A program made the position numbers and the translations under genes. From JAVJST01 sp965229715 (GTDB lineage: Bacteria > Pseudomonadota > Alphaproteobacteria > Rhodospirillales > Casp-alpha2), in contig CBDDJL010000004.1 of assembly GCA_965229715.1 (NCBI GenBank), positions 372,001 to 436,000 on the forward strand: 64,000 nt of DNA. The letters are read 5' to 3'. The notes under the pieces are model-generated. The model had not been told where the DNA came from, did not search any database, and saw only the letters and a list, made by a program, of their open reading frames with translations. The stretch's first letter is position 1; every line of letters begins with the position of its first letter. Shown here piece by piece: positions 48,313-55,930 of the stretch.

Positions 48313-49872
48313 ATGGCCGCAGACAGGGAAAATCGTCGCCGGCGTTCCGGCGGACGCTCGCGATCGCAAGCCGCCGCCGCATCGTCGTCCGCCGTCACGC
48401 AGTTGCCGTGGCGGCCGATCCGCAACCCGTTTCCGCCGTTCAAGTTCGTCTCCGACGATCAGGTCGAGGCGATCCATCAGGCCTCGCTGAAAGTCCTCAA
48501 GGATTTCGGCATCAACTTCCTGTGCGACGAGGCTCGCAGCCGACTGAAGGACGCCGGCACCGATGTCGACCCGGACGGCACACGGGTCCGGTTCGACCCG
48601 GATCTCGTCATGGATCTCGTCGCCAAGGCGCCGTCGAGCTTCACCGTCCATGCCCGCAACCCGGCACACGACGTCTTCATGGGCGAGAACGCCATCAACA
48701 TCTGCATGGTCGCGAGCCCGCCGCACGTTTCCGCCCTCGACATGCCCCGGAAAGCCGGCGATTACCAGAGCTACGCCGACCTGCTGCGCCTCGGTCAAAG
48801 CCTGAACATCTGCCACATGATCGCGGGTTATCCGGTCGAACCCATCGACCTGCCGCCCGCGACCCGCCATCTGCAAGCGGTGCAGGCGATGCTGACGCTG
48901 ACCGACAAGGTTCCCTATGCTTATTGCCTCGGTGCCCAGCGCATCAGGGATGCGCACCGGATGATCCGGATCGCGCGCGGCGTCGACGAGGAAACCTTCC
49001 GCCGCGAGCCGAGCATGACCAGCGTGGTCAACGCCAACTCGCCCCGCCAATACGACATTCCGATGCTGCAGGGCATGACCGAAATGGCACAGAACGGGCA
49101 GCCGGTGATCGTCACGCCGTTCACGCTCGCCGGCGCCATGGCGCCGGTCACGGTCGCCGGCGCGCTGGTTCAGCAAAACGCCGAAGCGCTCGCCGGCATC
49201 GCCTACATGCAGGTCGTCAATCCGGGCGCGCCGGCGATCTACGGCGGCTTCACCTCCAACGTCGACATGAAGACCGGCTCGCCCGCCTTCGGCACGCCGG
49301 AGCACGCCAAGGCGACGATTGTCGGCGGCCAGTTGGCCCGACGCTACAATCTGCCCTACCGGGCCTCGAACGTGAACGCATCGAACGCGCCCGACGTGCA
49401 ATCGGCCTACGAGGCGGAGATGACGATCTGGTCGTGCTTCATGGGCCACTGCAACATGATGAAGCACGCGTTGGGCTGGATCGAGGGCGGCCTTTGCGCA
49501 TCGTTTGAGAAAGTCATCATCGATGCCGAAATGATCCAGATGATGTCCGAATTCCTGCTGCCGCTCGACACCACCGAGCCGGCGCTCGCGCTCGAAGCGA
49601 TCGAGGACGTTCAACCGGGCGGTCACTACTTCGGCACCCAGCACACGATCGAGCGCTTCGAGAATGCGTTCTATTCGCCGATGCTGTCGGACTGGCGCAA
49701 CTTCGAGACATGGCAGGAAGACGGTTCCAAGGACGCCACACAGCGCGCCCACGAGATCTGCAAGCAGCTGCTCGCCGAATACGAGCCGCCGGCCATGGAT
49801 CTGGCCGTCGCCGAGGAGCTTGACGCCTTCGTGCAGAAGCGCACAGAAGAAGGCGGCGCCGGCGAAATGTAG
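48313..49872 (+). CDS. MttB-like (trimethylamine methyltransferase family) protein without pyrrolysine
   Basis: This 519-residue protein matches the MttB/MtgB superfamily: FKFVSDDQVEAIHQASLKVL at the start, a middle TPFTLAGAMAPVTVAGALVQ, and NAPDVQSAYEAEMTIWS. It is read through without an in-frame UAG, so it is of the non-Pyl type. Some members methylate a corrinoid protein from glycine betaine, proline betaine or carnitine; many are uncharacterised. No corrinoid-binding (MttC-like) protein is encoded nearby. A basic N-terminal stretch of ~25 residues is extra. An MBL hydrolase follows 18 bp downstream. Confidence 0.9.
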   Translation: MAADRENRRRRSGGRSRSQAAAASSSAVTQLPWRPIRNPFPPFKFVSDDQVEAIHQASLKVLKDFGINFLCDEARSRLKDAGTDVDPDGTRVRFDPDLVMDLVAKAPSSFTVHARNPAHDVFMGENAINICMVASPPHVSALDMPRKAGDYQSYADLLRLGQSLNICHMIAGYPVEPIDLPPATRHLQAVQAMLTLTDKVPYAYCLGAQRIRDAHRMIRIARGVDEETFRREPSMTSVVNANSPRQYDIPMLQGMTEMAQNGQPVIVTPFTLAGAMAPVTVAGALVQQNAEALAGIAYMQVVNPGAPAIYGGFTSNVDMKTGSPAFGTPEHAKATIVGGQLARRYNLPYRASNVNASNAPDVQSAYEAEMTIWSCFMGHCNMMKHALGWIEGGLCASFEKVIIDAEMIQMMSEFLLPLDTTEPALALEAIEDVQPGGHYFGTQHTIERFENAFYSPMLSDWRNFETWQEDGSKDATQRAHEICKQLLAEYEPPAMDLAVAEELDAFVQKRTEEGGAGEM

Positions 49873-49890
49873 GAGAAGGGAGAGGAAGCC

Positions 49891-50634
49891 GTGTCCGCAA
49901 CCGACGACTGGTACGAAGTGCGAAAGATCAGCGACGACGTCACGCTGCTGCTCGAAGCCCATCACGATCCGGAATGGCGCTGCAACATCTGGCATGTCCG
50001 CGGCCGCGACATGGACCTGGTGATCGATACGGGCCTCGGCCTGAAGTCGCTCTCGGCGGAGATCGCCAAGCTGACGGACCGGCCGGTGATCGGTCTCTGC
50101 ACACATTGCCATTACGATCATTCCGGCGGTCTGCACGAATTCGACGACCGGCTCGGACATGCCCGTGAAGCCGAAGCGTATGCGTCGCCAAACCGCGAGA
50201 ACATCGTCGCCGACGAGTTCTTCGTCACCAGCATGATCTACAAGTCGCCGTACCCCGGCTTCGAGGCGGAGACGTGGTGCATCGAGCCGGCGCCGCTGAC
50301 CCGCATGATCGACGAGGGCGATGTCATCGATCTCGGCGACAGGGTGTTTCAGGTCATGCATGTGCCCGGGCATTCGCCAGGCTCGGTCGCGCTCTGGGAA
50401 TCCGATACCGGCGTTCTCTTTTCCGGCGACACCCTGTACGACGGCGAATTGCTCGACGAGCTCTATCACTCCGTCCCCGAACAGTTCGTCGAGAGCCTTT
50501 CGCGTATCCGGGAACTGCCGGTGAGCACGGTTCATGGCGGTCACTACGACAGTTTCGGCAAGGACCGGATGGTGACCCTGATCGATGAATACATCGACGG
50601 CAGACGCCAACCCGGCTGCCCGGCGGAAACCTGA
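49891..50634 (+). CDS. Metallo-beta-lactamase-fold hydrolase, paralogue 2
   Basis: The protein has 247 residues from a GTG after AGAGGAAG. The metal motif is THCHYDH (His72, His74, Asp76, His77), with later ligands in VPGHSPGSV, FSGDTLYDG and VHGGHYDSF. It is a paralogue of the MBL gene at 14563 (see the shared motifs there). It starts 18 bp after the MttB-like gene, so the two are probably one transcript, and it may act on a product of that pathway. The substrate is unknown. Confidence 0.9.
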   Translation: MSATDDWYEVRKISDDVTLLLEAHHDPEWRCNIWHVRGRDMDLVIDTGLGLKSLSAEIAKLTDRPVIGLCTHCHYDHSGGLHEFDDRLGHAREAEAYASPNRENIVADEFFVTSMIYKSPYPGFEAETWCIEPAPLTRMIDEGDVIDLGDRVFQVMHVPGHSPGSVALWESDTGVLFSGDTLYDGELLDELYHSVPEQFVESLSRIRELPVSTVHGGHYDSFGKDRMVTLIDEYIDGRRQPGCPAET

Positions 50635-50659
50635 CCGCCGCGGCCTTGTTAACCATTGC

Positions 50660-50700
50660 TGCAATTGCAAATTGACAGCCTTGCCAGCCCCGTGATGAAT
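50660..50700 (+). promoter_or_regulatory. Palindrome and candidate promoter upstream of the LysR (GcvA-like) gene
   Basis: TGCAATTGCA (50660-50669) is a perfect palindrome in an AT-rich stretch. TTGACA (50672-50677) and ATGAAT (50695-50700), 17 bp apart, are a possible promoter. A start site near 50707 would leave only the ATGs at 50719 and 50746 in the message, which supports 50746. Confidence 0.4.
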
Positions 50701-50745
50701 TGAATGTTAGTCCTGCCGATGAGCGGGCCTATTCAGGATTGTCGC

Positions 50746-51681
50746 ATGAAGGTAAGCCGCCTGCCGTCACTGGCCGCGTTGAAGGCCTTTGAAGCCGTCG
50801 GTCGCAATTTGAGCTTCCAGCGCGCCGCCGACGAACTTTGTCTGACGCCGTCGGCGATCAGCCATCAGGTCCGAACGCTCGAAGAGCATCTTCGCTGCCG
50901 TTTGTTTGTGCGGCGTCACCATGAGCTCGAACTGACCTCGATCGGCCGCTCTTACCTTGGCCGGGTTCAGGGGATCATTTCCGAACTGCTCGACGCCACG
51001 GCGGAGATCATCGACCAGAACGGCAATTCGCCGCTGGTCATCCAGATTTGCCCGAGCCTGGCGACGACATGGCTGATCCGCCGCCTACAAGAGTTCACGG
51101 CCGAGAATGTCGGCCTCGATATGACCGTTGTATCGCCCTACGAGGATCCACACTTCCTGTTGCCGGAAGTCGATCTCGGCATTCTTTACGGCACCGGGTC
51201 GTGGACCGGTGTTAAGGCCGAGTACATGATGGGCGAAACAATCATCCCGGTTTGCAGTCCGGAGTACCTGCAGGCCGCGCCGCCGCTCAAGCGACCTCAG
51301 GATCTTGCCGAGCACACGTTGATTCGCTGTTCCAGCGCCGCCGTTCACGAATGGGCGCTGTGGCTCGAGATGATGGGCGTCAGCGGCATGATCGGCCGTC
51401 AGCACATCCGCATGCACGACCGCGATCAGGTCATCGAAGCGGCTGCCGCCGGCATCGGCATCGGCATGGGTCGGCGGCCGCTGATTGACGACCGGTTGCT
51501 CAGCGGCGAACTGGTGATGCCGTTCGACCGCCCCTTGCCGAGCCGCTCGGCTTATTACCTGGTCTATGCCGATCAGGAGAGTCAACTGCCGCGCATTAAT
51601 GCGTTCCGCAAATGGATTCTCGCCGCTGGAGCAGCCACGGACGCGCTGACCATCAAGCCGCGTCGCCGCCGCGTCGCGTGA
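50746..51681 (+). CDS. LysR-family regulator, GcvA-like
   Basis: This 311-residue protein has a winged HTH with the GcvA/AmpR-type start MKVSRLPSLAALKAFEAVGR, then LSFQRAADELCLTPSAISHQ, and a C-terminal effector domain. Earlier in-frame ATGs (50704, 50719) add residues with no family match. It lies 111 bp after the MBL gene in the same direction and may control the methylated-amine block to its left. The tail is arginine-rich (KPRRRRVA). Confidence 0.93.
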   Translation: MKVSRLPSLAALKAFEAVGRNLSFQRAADELCLTPSAISHQVRTLEEHLRCRLFVRRHHELELTSIGRSYLGRVQGIISELLDATAEIIDQNGNSPLVIQICPSLATTWLIRRLQEFTAENVGLDMTVVSPYEDPHFLLPEVDLGILYGTGSWTGVKAEYMMGETIIPVCSPEYLQAAPPLKRPQDLAEHTLIRCSSAAVHEWALWLEMMGVSGMIGRQHIRMHDRDQVIEAAAAGIGIGMGRRPLIDDRLLSGELVMPFDRPLPSRSAYYLVYADQESQLPRINAFRKWILAAGAATDALTIKPRRRRVA

Positions 51682-51750
51682 TCCACGGCGCACGACTGTT
51701 ACACGCCTGATACACATCCTTCGTTGAGTTGCGAAGCGAAGCCCCTATGA

Positions 51751-53733
51751 ATGGGCGCCGTTTCCTCAACTGCGATGGATGCAACTATGAATCAAATAAT
51801 TCCTCTCGCGCCGCTCGGCATGAGCATCGGACCCGCGCGCAAGGATGACGCCCGCGAACTCGCCGAGCTGTACGTTCTCGCGACCGACGGCGTATGCCAG
51901 TACGTCTGGTCGACCATGGCGGGCGGCGACGAGTCGCTGCTCGATGTCGGCGAGCGACGCTTTGCGCAGTCCGGGACGAATTTCAGCTTTCAGAACTGTC
52001 TCGTCGCCCGCGCCGCGGGCGGCGCCATCGCCGGCCTGATGTTCGCCTATCCGATGGTTGTCGGCGACGACCATGAACCGACCGACGATCCGGTGCTCGC
52101 ACCGTTCGATGCGCTCGACGAGGGCGGCACGTTTTATGTCGCCGGCCTCGTCGTTCGCGACGAGTACCGGTGCAACGGTCTCGGCCGTTACCTGATGCGC
52201 CGGGCCGAGGACATGGCCCGGAGCCATGGCTACGACCGCATGAGCCTGCTGTGTTTCGAAGCCAACGAACAGGCCACGCGCCTCTACCGTTCGCTTGGCT
52301 ACGGGACGACGAAACGGGCCGACATCGTGCCGCATCCCATGATAAAGATCGAAAGCGGCGGCTTGATGCTGATGACCAAGCCGCTCGAAGCAACGAAAGG
52401 ACTCCATAGAACCATGTCTCTCTCCGATCAGTGGGGCGCGCCGGTTTCGGCCGCCGATCAGGGCGCAGTCGACGGCCTCGACAAGGCACACGCGCTGTTT
52501 CAGGGGTATTTTAACGATCCCGTCGCGGTGATCGATGCGACCCTGGATGCGCACCCGGACTTCGCCATGGGACATTTGTTCAAGGCCGGGCTTTATGCGC
52601 TCTCGACTGAAAAGGCGGCGTTTGACGAGCTCGGCGGCATGCTCGACACCCTGGACGGTCTCGCCGCCGACATGAACGACCGCGAGCGTGGCCACCTCGC
52701 CGCACTCAAGGCCTGGCACCGCGGCGACATGATCGATGCCGTCGGCCTCTGGGGCGACGTCGTCGCGGAATGCCCGCGCGATGCCATTGCGTTGCAGTTC
52801 GCGCACCAGGGCGACTTTCTGTTCGGTCAGGCGCGCATGCTGCGCGACCGTATCGACTGGGTGCTGCCGCACTGGACGGACGCCGACCCCGGTTACGGCT
52901 ATTTGCTCGGCATGAAGTCGTTCGGTCTCGAGGAAATGGGACAGTATGACAAGGCCGAGGATACCGCCCGCCGGGCGCTGGCCATGAACCCGCGCGATAC
53001 ATGGGCCGTTCACGGCGTCGCGCACGTGATGGAAATGCAGGGTCGTGTCGAAGACGGCGTCGCGTTTCTCGAAGGATCGATCGACGATTGGTCCGTCGAC
53101 AACGGTTTTTCCTACCACAACTGGTGGCACTTGGCGCTCTACTATGTCGAACAGGGCGATATTGCGGGTGCGCTCCGTATCTACGACGAGAGCATCCACC
53201 CGGCGCCGACCGAGGTCGCCATGGAACTGCTCGACGCGGCGGCGCTCCTGTGGCGGCTCCATATTCTCGGCCACGATACCGGTTCGCGCTGGAATGATGT
53301 TGCCGACACATACGAGCCCTGGGCCGAGGACGGCTACTATGCGTTCAACGACATGCACGCCATGATGTCGTTCGTCGCAACGGGCCGGGACAAAGCGGCG
53401 GAGGCATTGCTGTCGACGCTCGAACGCCGTGCGGGCGATACAGACGCCAATGGCGTCAACACGCGCAATATCGGTCTTCCGGTCTGTCAGGCGTTCAAGG
53501 CGTTCGGCGACGGCGACTATGCCCGAGCGGTCGCGCTGCTGCAGCCCGTTCGCGTGATTGCCCAGCGATTCGGCGGCAGCCATGCGCAACGCGATGCACT
53601 CGACCTGACCATGCTCGAAGCGGCCATTCGTGCCGGCGACATGGCGCGTGCCGGCGTGTTTACGGCCGAGCGTCTGGGGCACAAGCCGCAAAGCCCGCTT
53701 GCGCGAAGCTTCCAGGCGCGGCTCGCCGCCTGA
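51751..53733 (+). CDS. Fusion of a GNAT N-acetyltransferase and a TTC38-like tetratricopeptide protein
   Basis: The protein has 660 residues. The N-terminal ~215 are a GNAT fold: VAGLVVRDEYRCNGLGRYLM holds the acetyl-CoA loop, followed by EANEQATRLYRSLGY. From about residue 222 the chain matches TTC38-like proteins (AHALFQGYFNDPVAVIDATL; HGVAHVMEMQGRVEDGVAFL; SYHNWWHLALYYVEQGDI). At the junction an internal ATG (52414, MSLSDQWG) is preceded by AAAGGA, so the second half might also be made separately. No stop or frameshift lies between. The start could also be 51775 or 51787; no clear ribosome-binding site decides this. Confidence 0.8.
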   Translation: MGAVSSTAMDATMNQIIPLAPLGMSIGPARKDDARELAELYVLATDGVCQYVWSTMAGGDESLLDVGERRFAQSGTNFSFQNCLVARAAGGAIAGLMFAYPMVVGDDHEPTDDPVLAPFDALDEGGTFYVAGLVVRDEYRCNGLGRYLMRRAEDMARSHGYDRMSLLCFEANEQATRLYRSLGYGTTKRADIVPHPMIKIESGGLMLMTKPLEATKGLHRTMSLSDQWGAPVSAADQGAVDGLDKAHALFQGYFNDPVAVIDATLDAHPDFAMGHLFKAGLYALSTEKAAFDELGGMLDTLDGLAADMNDRERGHLAALKAWHRGDMIDAVGLWGDVVAECPRDAIALQFAHQGDFLFGQARMLRDRIDWVLPHWTDADPGYGYLLGMKSFGLEEMGQYDKAEDTARRALAMNPRDTWAVHGVAHVMEMQGRVEDGVAFLEGSIDDWSVDNGFSYHNWWHLALYYVEQGDIAGALRIYDESIHPAPTEVAMELLDAAALLWRLHILGHDTGSRWNDVADTYEPWAEDGYYAFNDMHAMMSFVATGRDKAAEALLSTLERRAGDTDANGVNTRNIGLPVCQAFKAFGDGDYARAVALLQPVRVIAQRFGGSHAQRDALDLTMLEAAIRAGDMARAGVFTAERLGHKPQSPLARSFQARLAA

Positions 53734-53761
53734 CAAACAGCTTCGGTTTCGGCGTTTGAAA

Positions 53762-53789
53762 CCCGTCGCCCCCCTGGGCGGCGGGTTTT
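53762..53789 (+). terminator. Rho-independent terminator after the GNAT-TTC38 gene
   Basis: CCCGTCGCC and GGCGGCGGG (one G-T pair) form a 9-bp stem with a 6-nt loop, followed by TTTT. It starts 28 bp after the stop codon. The other strand has no T-run, so it serves mainly the + strand gene. Confidence 0.8.
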
Positions 53790-53796
53790 GCTCTGG

Positions 53797-54192
53797 TCAG
53801 CCCAGGAAGGGCCCCATCTGTGCCGGTCGGGGGACGGGCGGCGTTTCCTCATCGTCGGCCGACGGGTCGCCGGAGCCGAGCGGCTCCAGATCGTTTCGCG
53901 TCCACCAGTACCAGAAGCCCTGATCGCGAAGCCAGCGTTCCAAACGGTCGAGCGACGACCATTCGCGTCCGGCGCCGCGCGCACTGTGCAGGCGGGCCAA
54001 CTGGCCGTCGACATAGACCAGCACGCCCCAGGCGCAGGGATGACGATCCTGATCGCCGAAGCCGCCGCCCTGCTGTTGGCGCTCAACGCGGTAGACAACC
54101 GCAAACTCGCCCAGCCGCCCGGCCGCACGGAGCGGCGCAAGATCGGACTGCGCCACGGACGTCACCACGCCGAGTGAAACATCTTGATTCAT
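53797..54192 (-). CDS. Conserved hypothetical protein
   Basis: The protein has 131 residues. It begins MNQDVSLGVVTSVAQSDLA and has a Trp-rich segment LERWLRDQGFWYWWTRNDLE, which looks like real coding sequence. GVLVYVDGQLARLHSARG in the middle is another ordered stretch. No membrane segment or known catalytic motif is seen. It is convergent with the GNAT-TTC38 gene and divergent from the VOC gene. I do not recognise the family with confidence. The overlapping + frame at 53788-54177 is a shadow. Confidence 0.6.
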   Translation of the reverse strand: MNQDVSLGVVTSVAQSDLAPLRAAGRLGEFAVVYRVERQQQGGGFGDQDRHPCAWGVLVYVDGQLARLHSARGAGREWSSLDRLERWLRDQGFWYWWTRNDLEPLGSGDPSADDEETPPVPRPAQMGPFLG

Positions 54193-54320
54193 GGTGTTGA
54201 CGATCTTGTTAATTTCTGGCTACATCATGATACATGCTGTCGACCGATTCGCAAACGCAAGTTTCCGGCGGCGCATCGCAGAACCACGATTCCGTTAACT
54301 CGCGTTACAGGAGCCTCTCA

Positions 54321-54881
54321 ATGGCAAAGAAAATCGCCCCGGTCCCCAAGGGATATCGGACCGCCACGCCTTATCTCATCGTCAACCACGCCCCGGCCGC
54401 CCTCGATTTCTATCAGGATGCGTTCGGCGCCGAAGTGCTTTCGCGTGTCGAGAGCGAAGACGGCCAGATCGTTCATGCCGAAGTCAAGATCGGCAACTCG
54501 GTCATTCGTCTCGCCGACGAAAACCCGGCATTCGGTATTCTGTCGCCGCGCAGCCTCGGCGGCACCGCGACCGCAGTGCACCTCTACATGCCGAAGGTCG
54601 AGACCGTCTTCGAACAGGCCATCGATGCCGGTGCGACGGTTCTCGTTCCCATGGCCGAGACGTATTGGGGTGAGCTTTACGGTCGTATCGTCGATCCGTT
54701 CGGTCACGTTTGGTCGCTGTCGCGTCGTCTCGATTCGTCGGAGCGCACCCCTGCCCCGGTCGAAACCGATGACGAACCGGTGATCGAAGCCGTCGTCGAT
54801 GAAATCCCCGAAACCGTTGAAATCGAAGTGGTTGAGTCAGTCGCCGTCGTCGAAAAGATCGACGAAACGGCCGCCGCTTGA
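54321..54881 (+). CDS. VOC (glyoxalase/PhnB-like) family protein with acidic tail
   Basis: The protein has 186 residues. The first ~135 form a PhnB-like VOC domain (TATPYLIVNHAPAALDFYQD; AVHLYMPKVETVFEQAIDAG; GRIVDPFGHVWSLSRRL). The last ~45 are acidic and repetitive (DEIPETVEIEVVESVAVVE), probably flexible. The ATG at 54321 follows AGGAG. The substrate is unknown. It lies 82 bp before the operon at 54964 with a hairpin between them, so it may be separate from that operon. Confidence 0.88.
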   Translation: MAKKIAPVPKGYRTATPYLIVNHAPAALDFYQDAFGAEVLSRVESEDGQIVHAEVKIGNSVIRLADENPAFGILSPRSLGGTATAVHLYMPKVETVFEQAIDAGATVLVPMAETYWGELYGRIVDPFGHVWSLSRRLDSSERTPAPVETDDEPVIEAVVDEIPETVEIEVVESVAVVEKIDETAAA

Positions 54882-54910
54882 CCACCGGACGGGTTCAGTT
54901 CATCAGGATA

Positions 54911-54937
54911 GCCGGCGGCGCTTCGGCGACCGCCGGC
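54911..54937 (+). terminator. Hairpin between the VOC gene and the nitrilase operon
   Basis: GCCGGCGG and CCGCCGGC form a perfect 8-bp stem with an 11-nt loop. No T-run follows (AGTCTTGAG), so it is not a classical terminator; it may be an attenuator or a Rho-dependent or processing site. Confidence 0.35.
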
Positions 54938-54963
54938 AGTCTTGAGAACGAGGAGCCGAGATC

Positions 54964-55920
54964 ATGACCCCTTTCGCCATTGCCGGCGTCCAGATGTATG
55001 TGTCGGCAAACCAGGACAACGTCGCCGCCATGGCCCACCAGATCGATCTGGTACTGGCGCGATTCCCCTGGGTGCAGATGATCATGTTCAGCGAGCTCGC
55101 TCCGTTCGGTCCGCTACCGTCCAACGGACCGGAAAGCTCCGAGGGAACCCTCGATGTATTCCGCGAGTGTGCGCGCAAGCACAACGTCTGGCTTTTGCCC
55201 GGGTCGATGTTCGAACGGACCGACGGCGTACTCCGCAACGTCGCCTACGTGCTCAATCCGGCCGGCGAGACGGTCGCCCGTTACGCCAAGATGTTCCCGT
55301 TCCTGCCGTACGAGGCCAACGTCGAACCGGGAACCGAGTTCTGTGTGTTCGACGTGCCGGACATGGGGCGCTTCGGCGTCTCGATCTGCTACGATATCTG
55401 GTTCCCGGAAACCACGCGCCAGTTGACGGCGATGGGCGCCGAGGTGCTACTGCACCCGGTGCTCACCGGCACCACGGATCGCGACATCGAGCTCTCGATC
55501 GCGCGGTCGACCGCGGCGATGTTCCAGTGTTACGTGTTCGACATCAACGGACTCGGGCCGGGCGGCACCGGCCGTTCGTTGGTCGTCGACCCCAGCGGAT
55601 CGGTGCTCTATCAGGCTGCGGGGCAACATGAAGTGATCCCGGTCGAAGTCGATTTCGATCTGGTTCGACGCACCCGCGCGATAGGCCTTCGCGGCCTCGG
55701 CCAGACCTTGAAAAGTTTCCGCGACAATCCGGCGCGCTTTGCCGTCTACGACGAAAACTCCGCGGATACCGCGTACCTCGATAGTCTCGGCGAGCTCTCC
55801 ATGCCGGCTCAGGGCGACACGCGGGGCTTGGCGTCACCGTCGCCGGCCGCAGTTGCGAATACAGGTTCAACTGCCTACAGTGATCCGCTAACGTTGAAGG
55901 ATAAAAAACAACAGGGATAG
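54964..55920 (+). CDS. Carbon-nitrogen hydrolase (nitrilase superfamily)
   Basis: This 318-residue enzyme carries the nitrilase triad Glu44 (MFSELAPFG), Lys109 (YAKMFPF) and Cys142 (SICYDIWFPE), so it should cleave a C-N bond of an amide or similar. The last ~40 residues are Ala/Ser-rich and probably disordered. It starts after GAGGAG. It is 10 bp upstream of the basic amino acid decarboxylase, so an amide or carbamoyl derivative of a diamine (compare N-carbamoylputrescine amidase) is a fitting but unproven substrate. It is the first gene of the five-gene operon. Confidence 0.9.
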   Translation: MTPFAIAGVQMYVSANQDNVAAMAHQIDLVLARFPWVQMIMFSELAPFGPLPSNGPESSEGTLDVFRECARKHNVWLLPGSMFERTDGVLRNVAYVLNPAGETVARYAKMFPFLPYEANVEPGTEFCVFDVPDMGRFGVSICYDIWFPETTRQLTAMGAEVLLHPVLTGTTDRDIELSIARSTAAMFQCYVFDINGLGPGGTGRSLVVDPSGSVLYQAAGQHEVIPVEVDFDLVRRTRAIGLRGLGQTLKSFRDNPARFAVYDENSADTAYLDSLGELSMPAQGDTRGLASPSPAAVANTGSTAYSDPLTLKDKKQQG

Positions 55921-55930
55921 GGAGACCCAG

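Noticed and set aside
48163..50670. 835-residue antisense frame over the MttB-like and MBL genes
   Set aside because: It covers two well-supported genes on the other strand and shows no motif of its own.
51766..53736. 656-residue antisense frame over the GNAT-TTC38 gene
   Set aside because: Same GC-driven mirror effect; the sense product matches two known folds.
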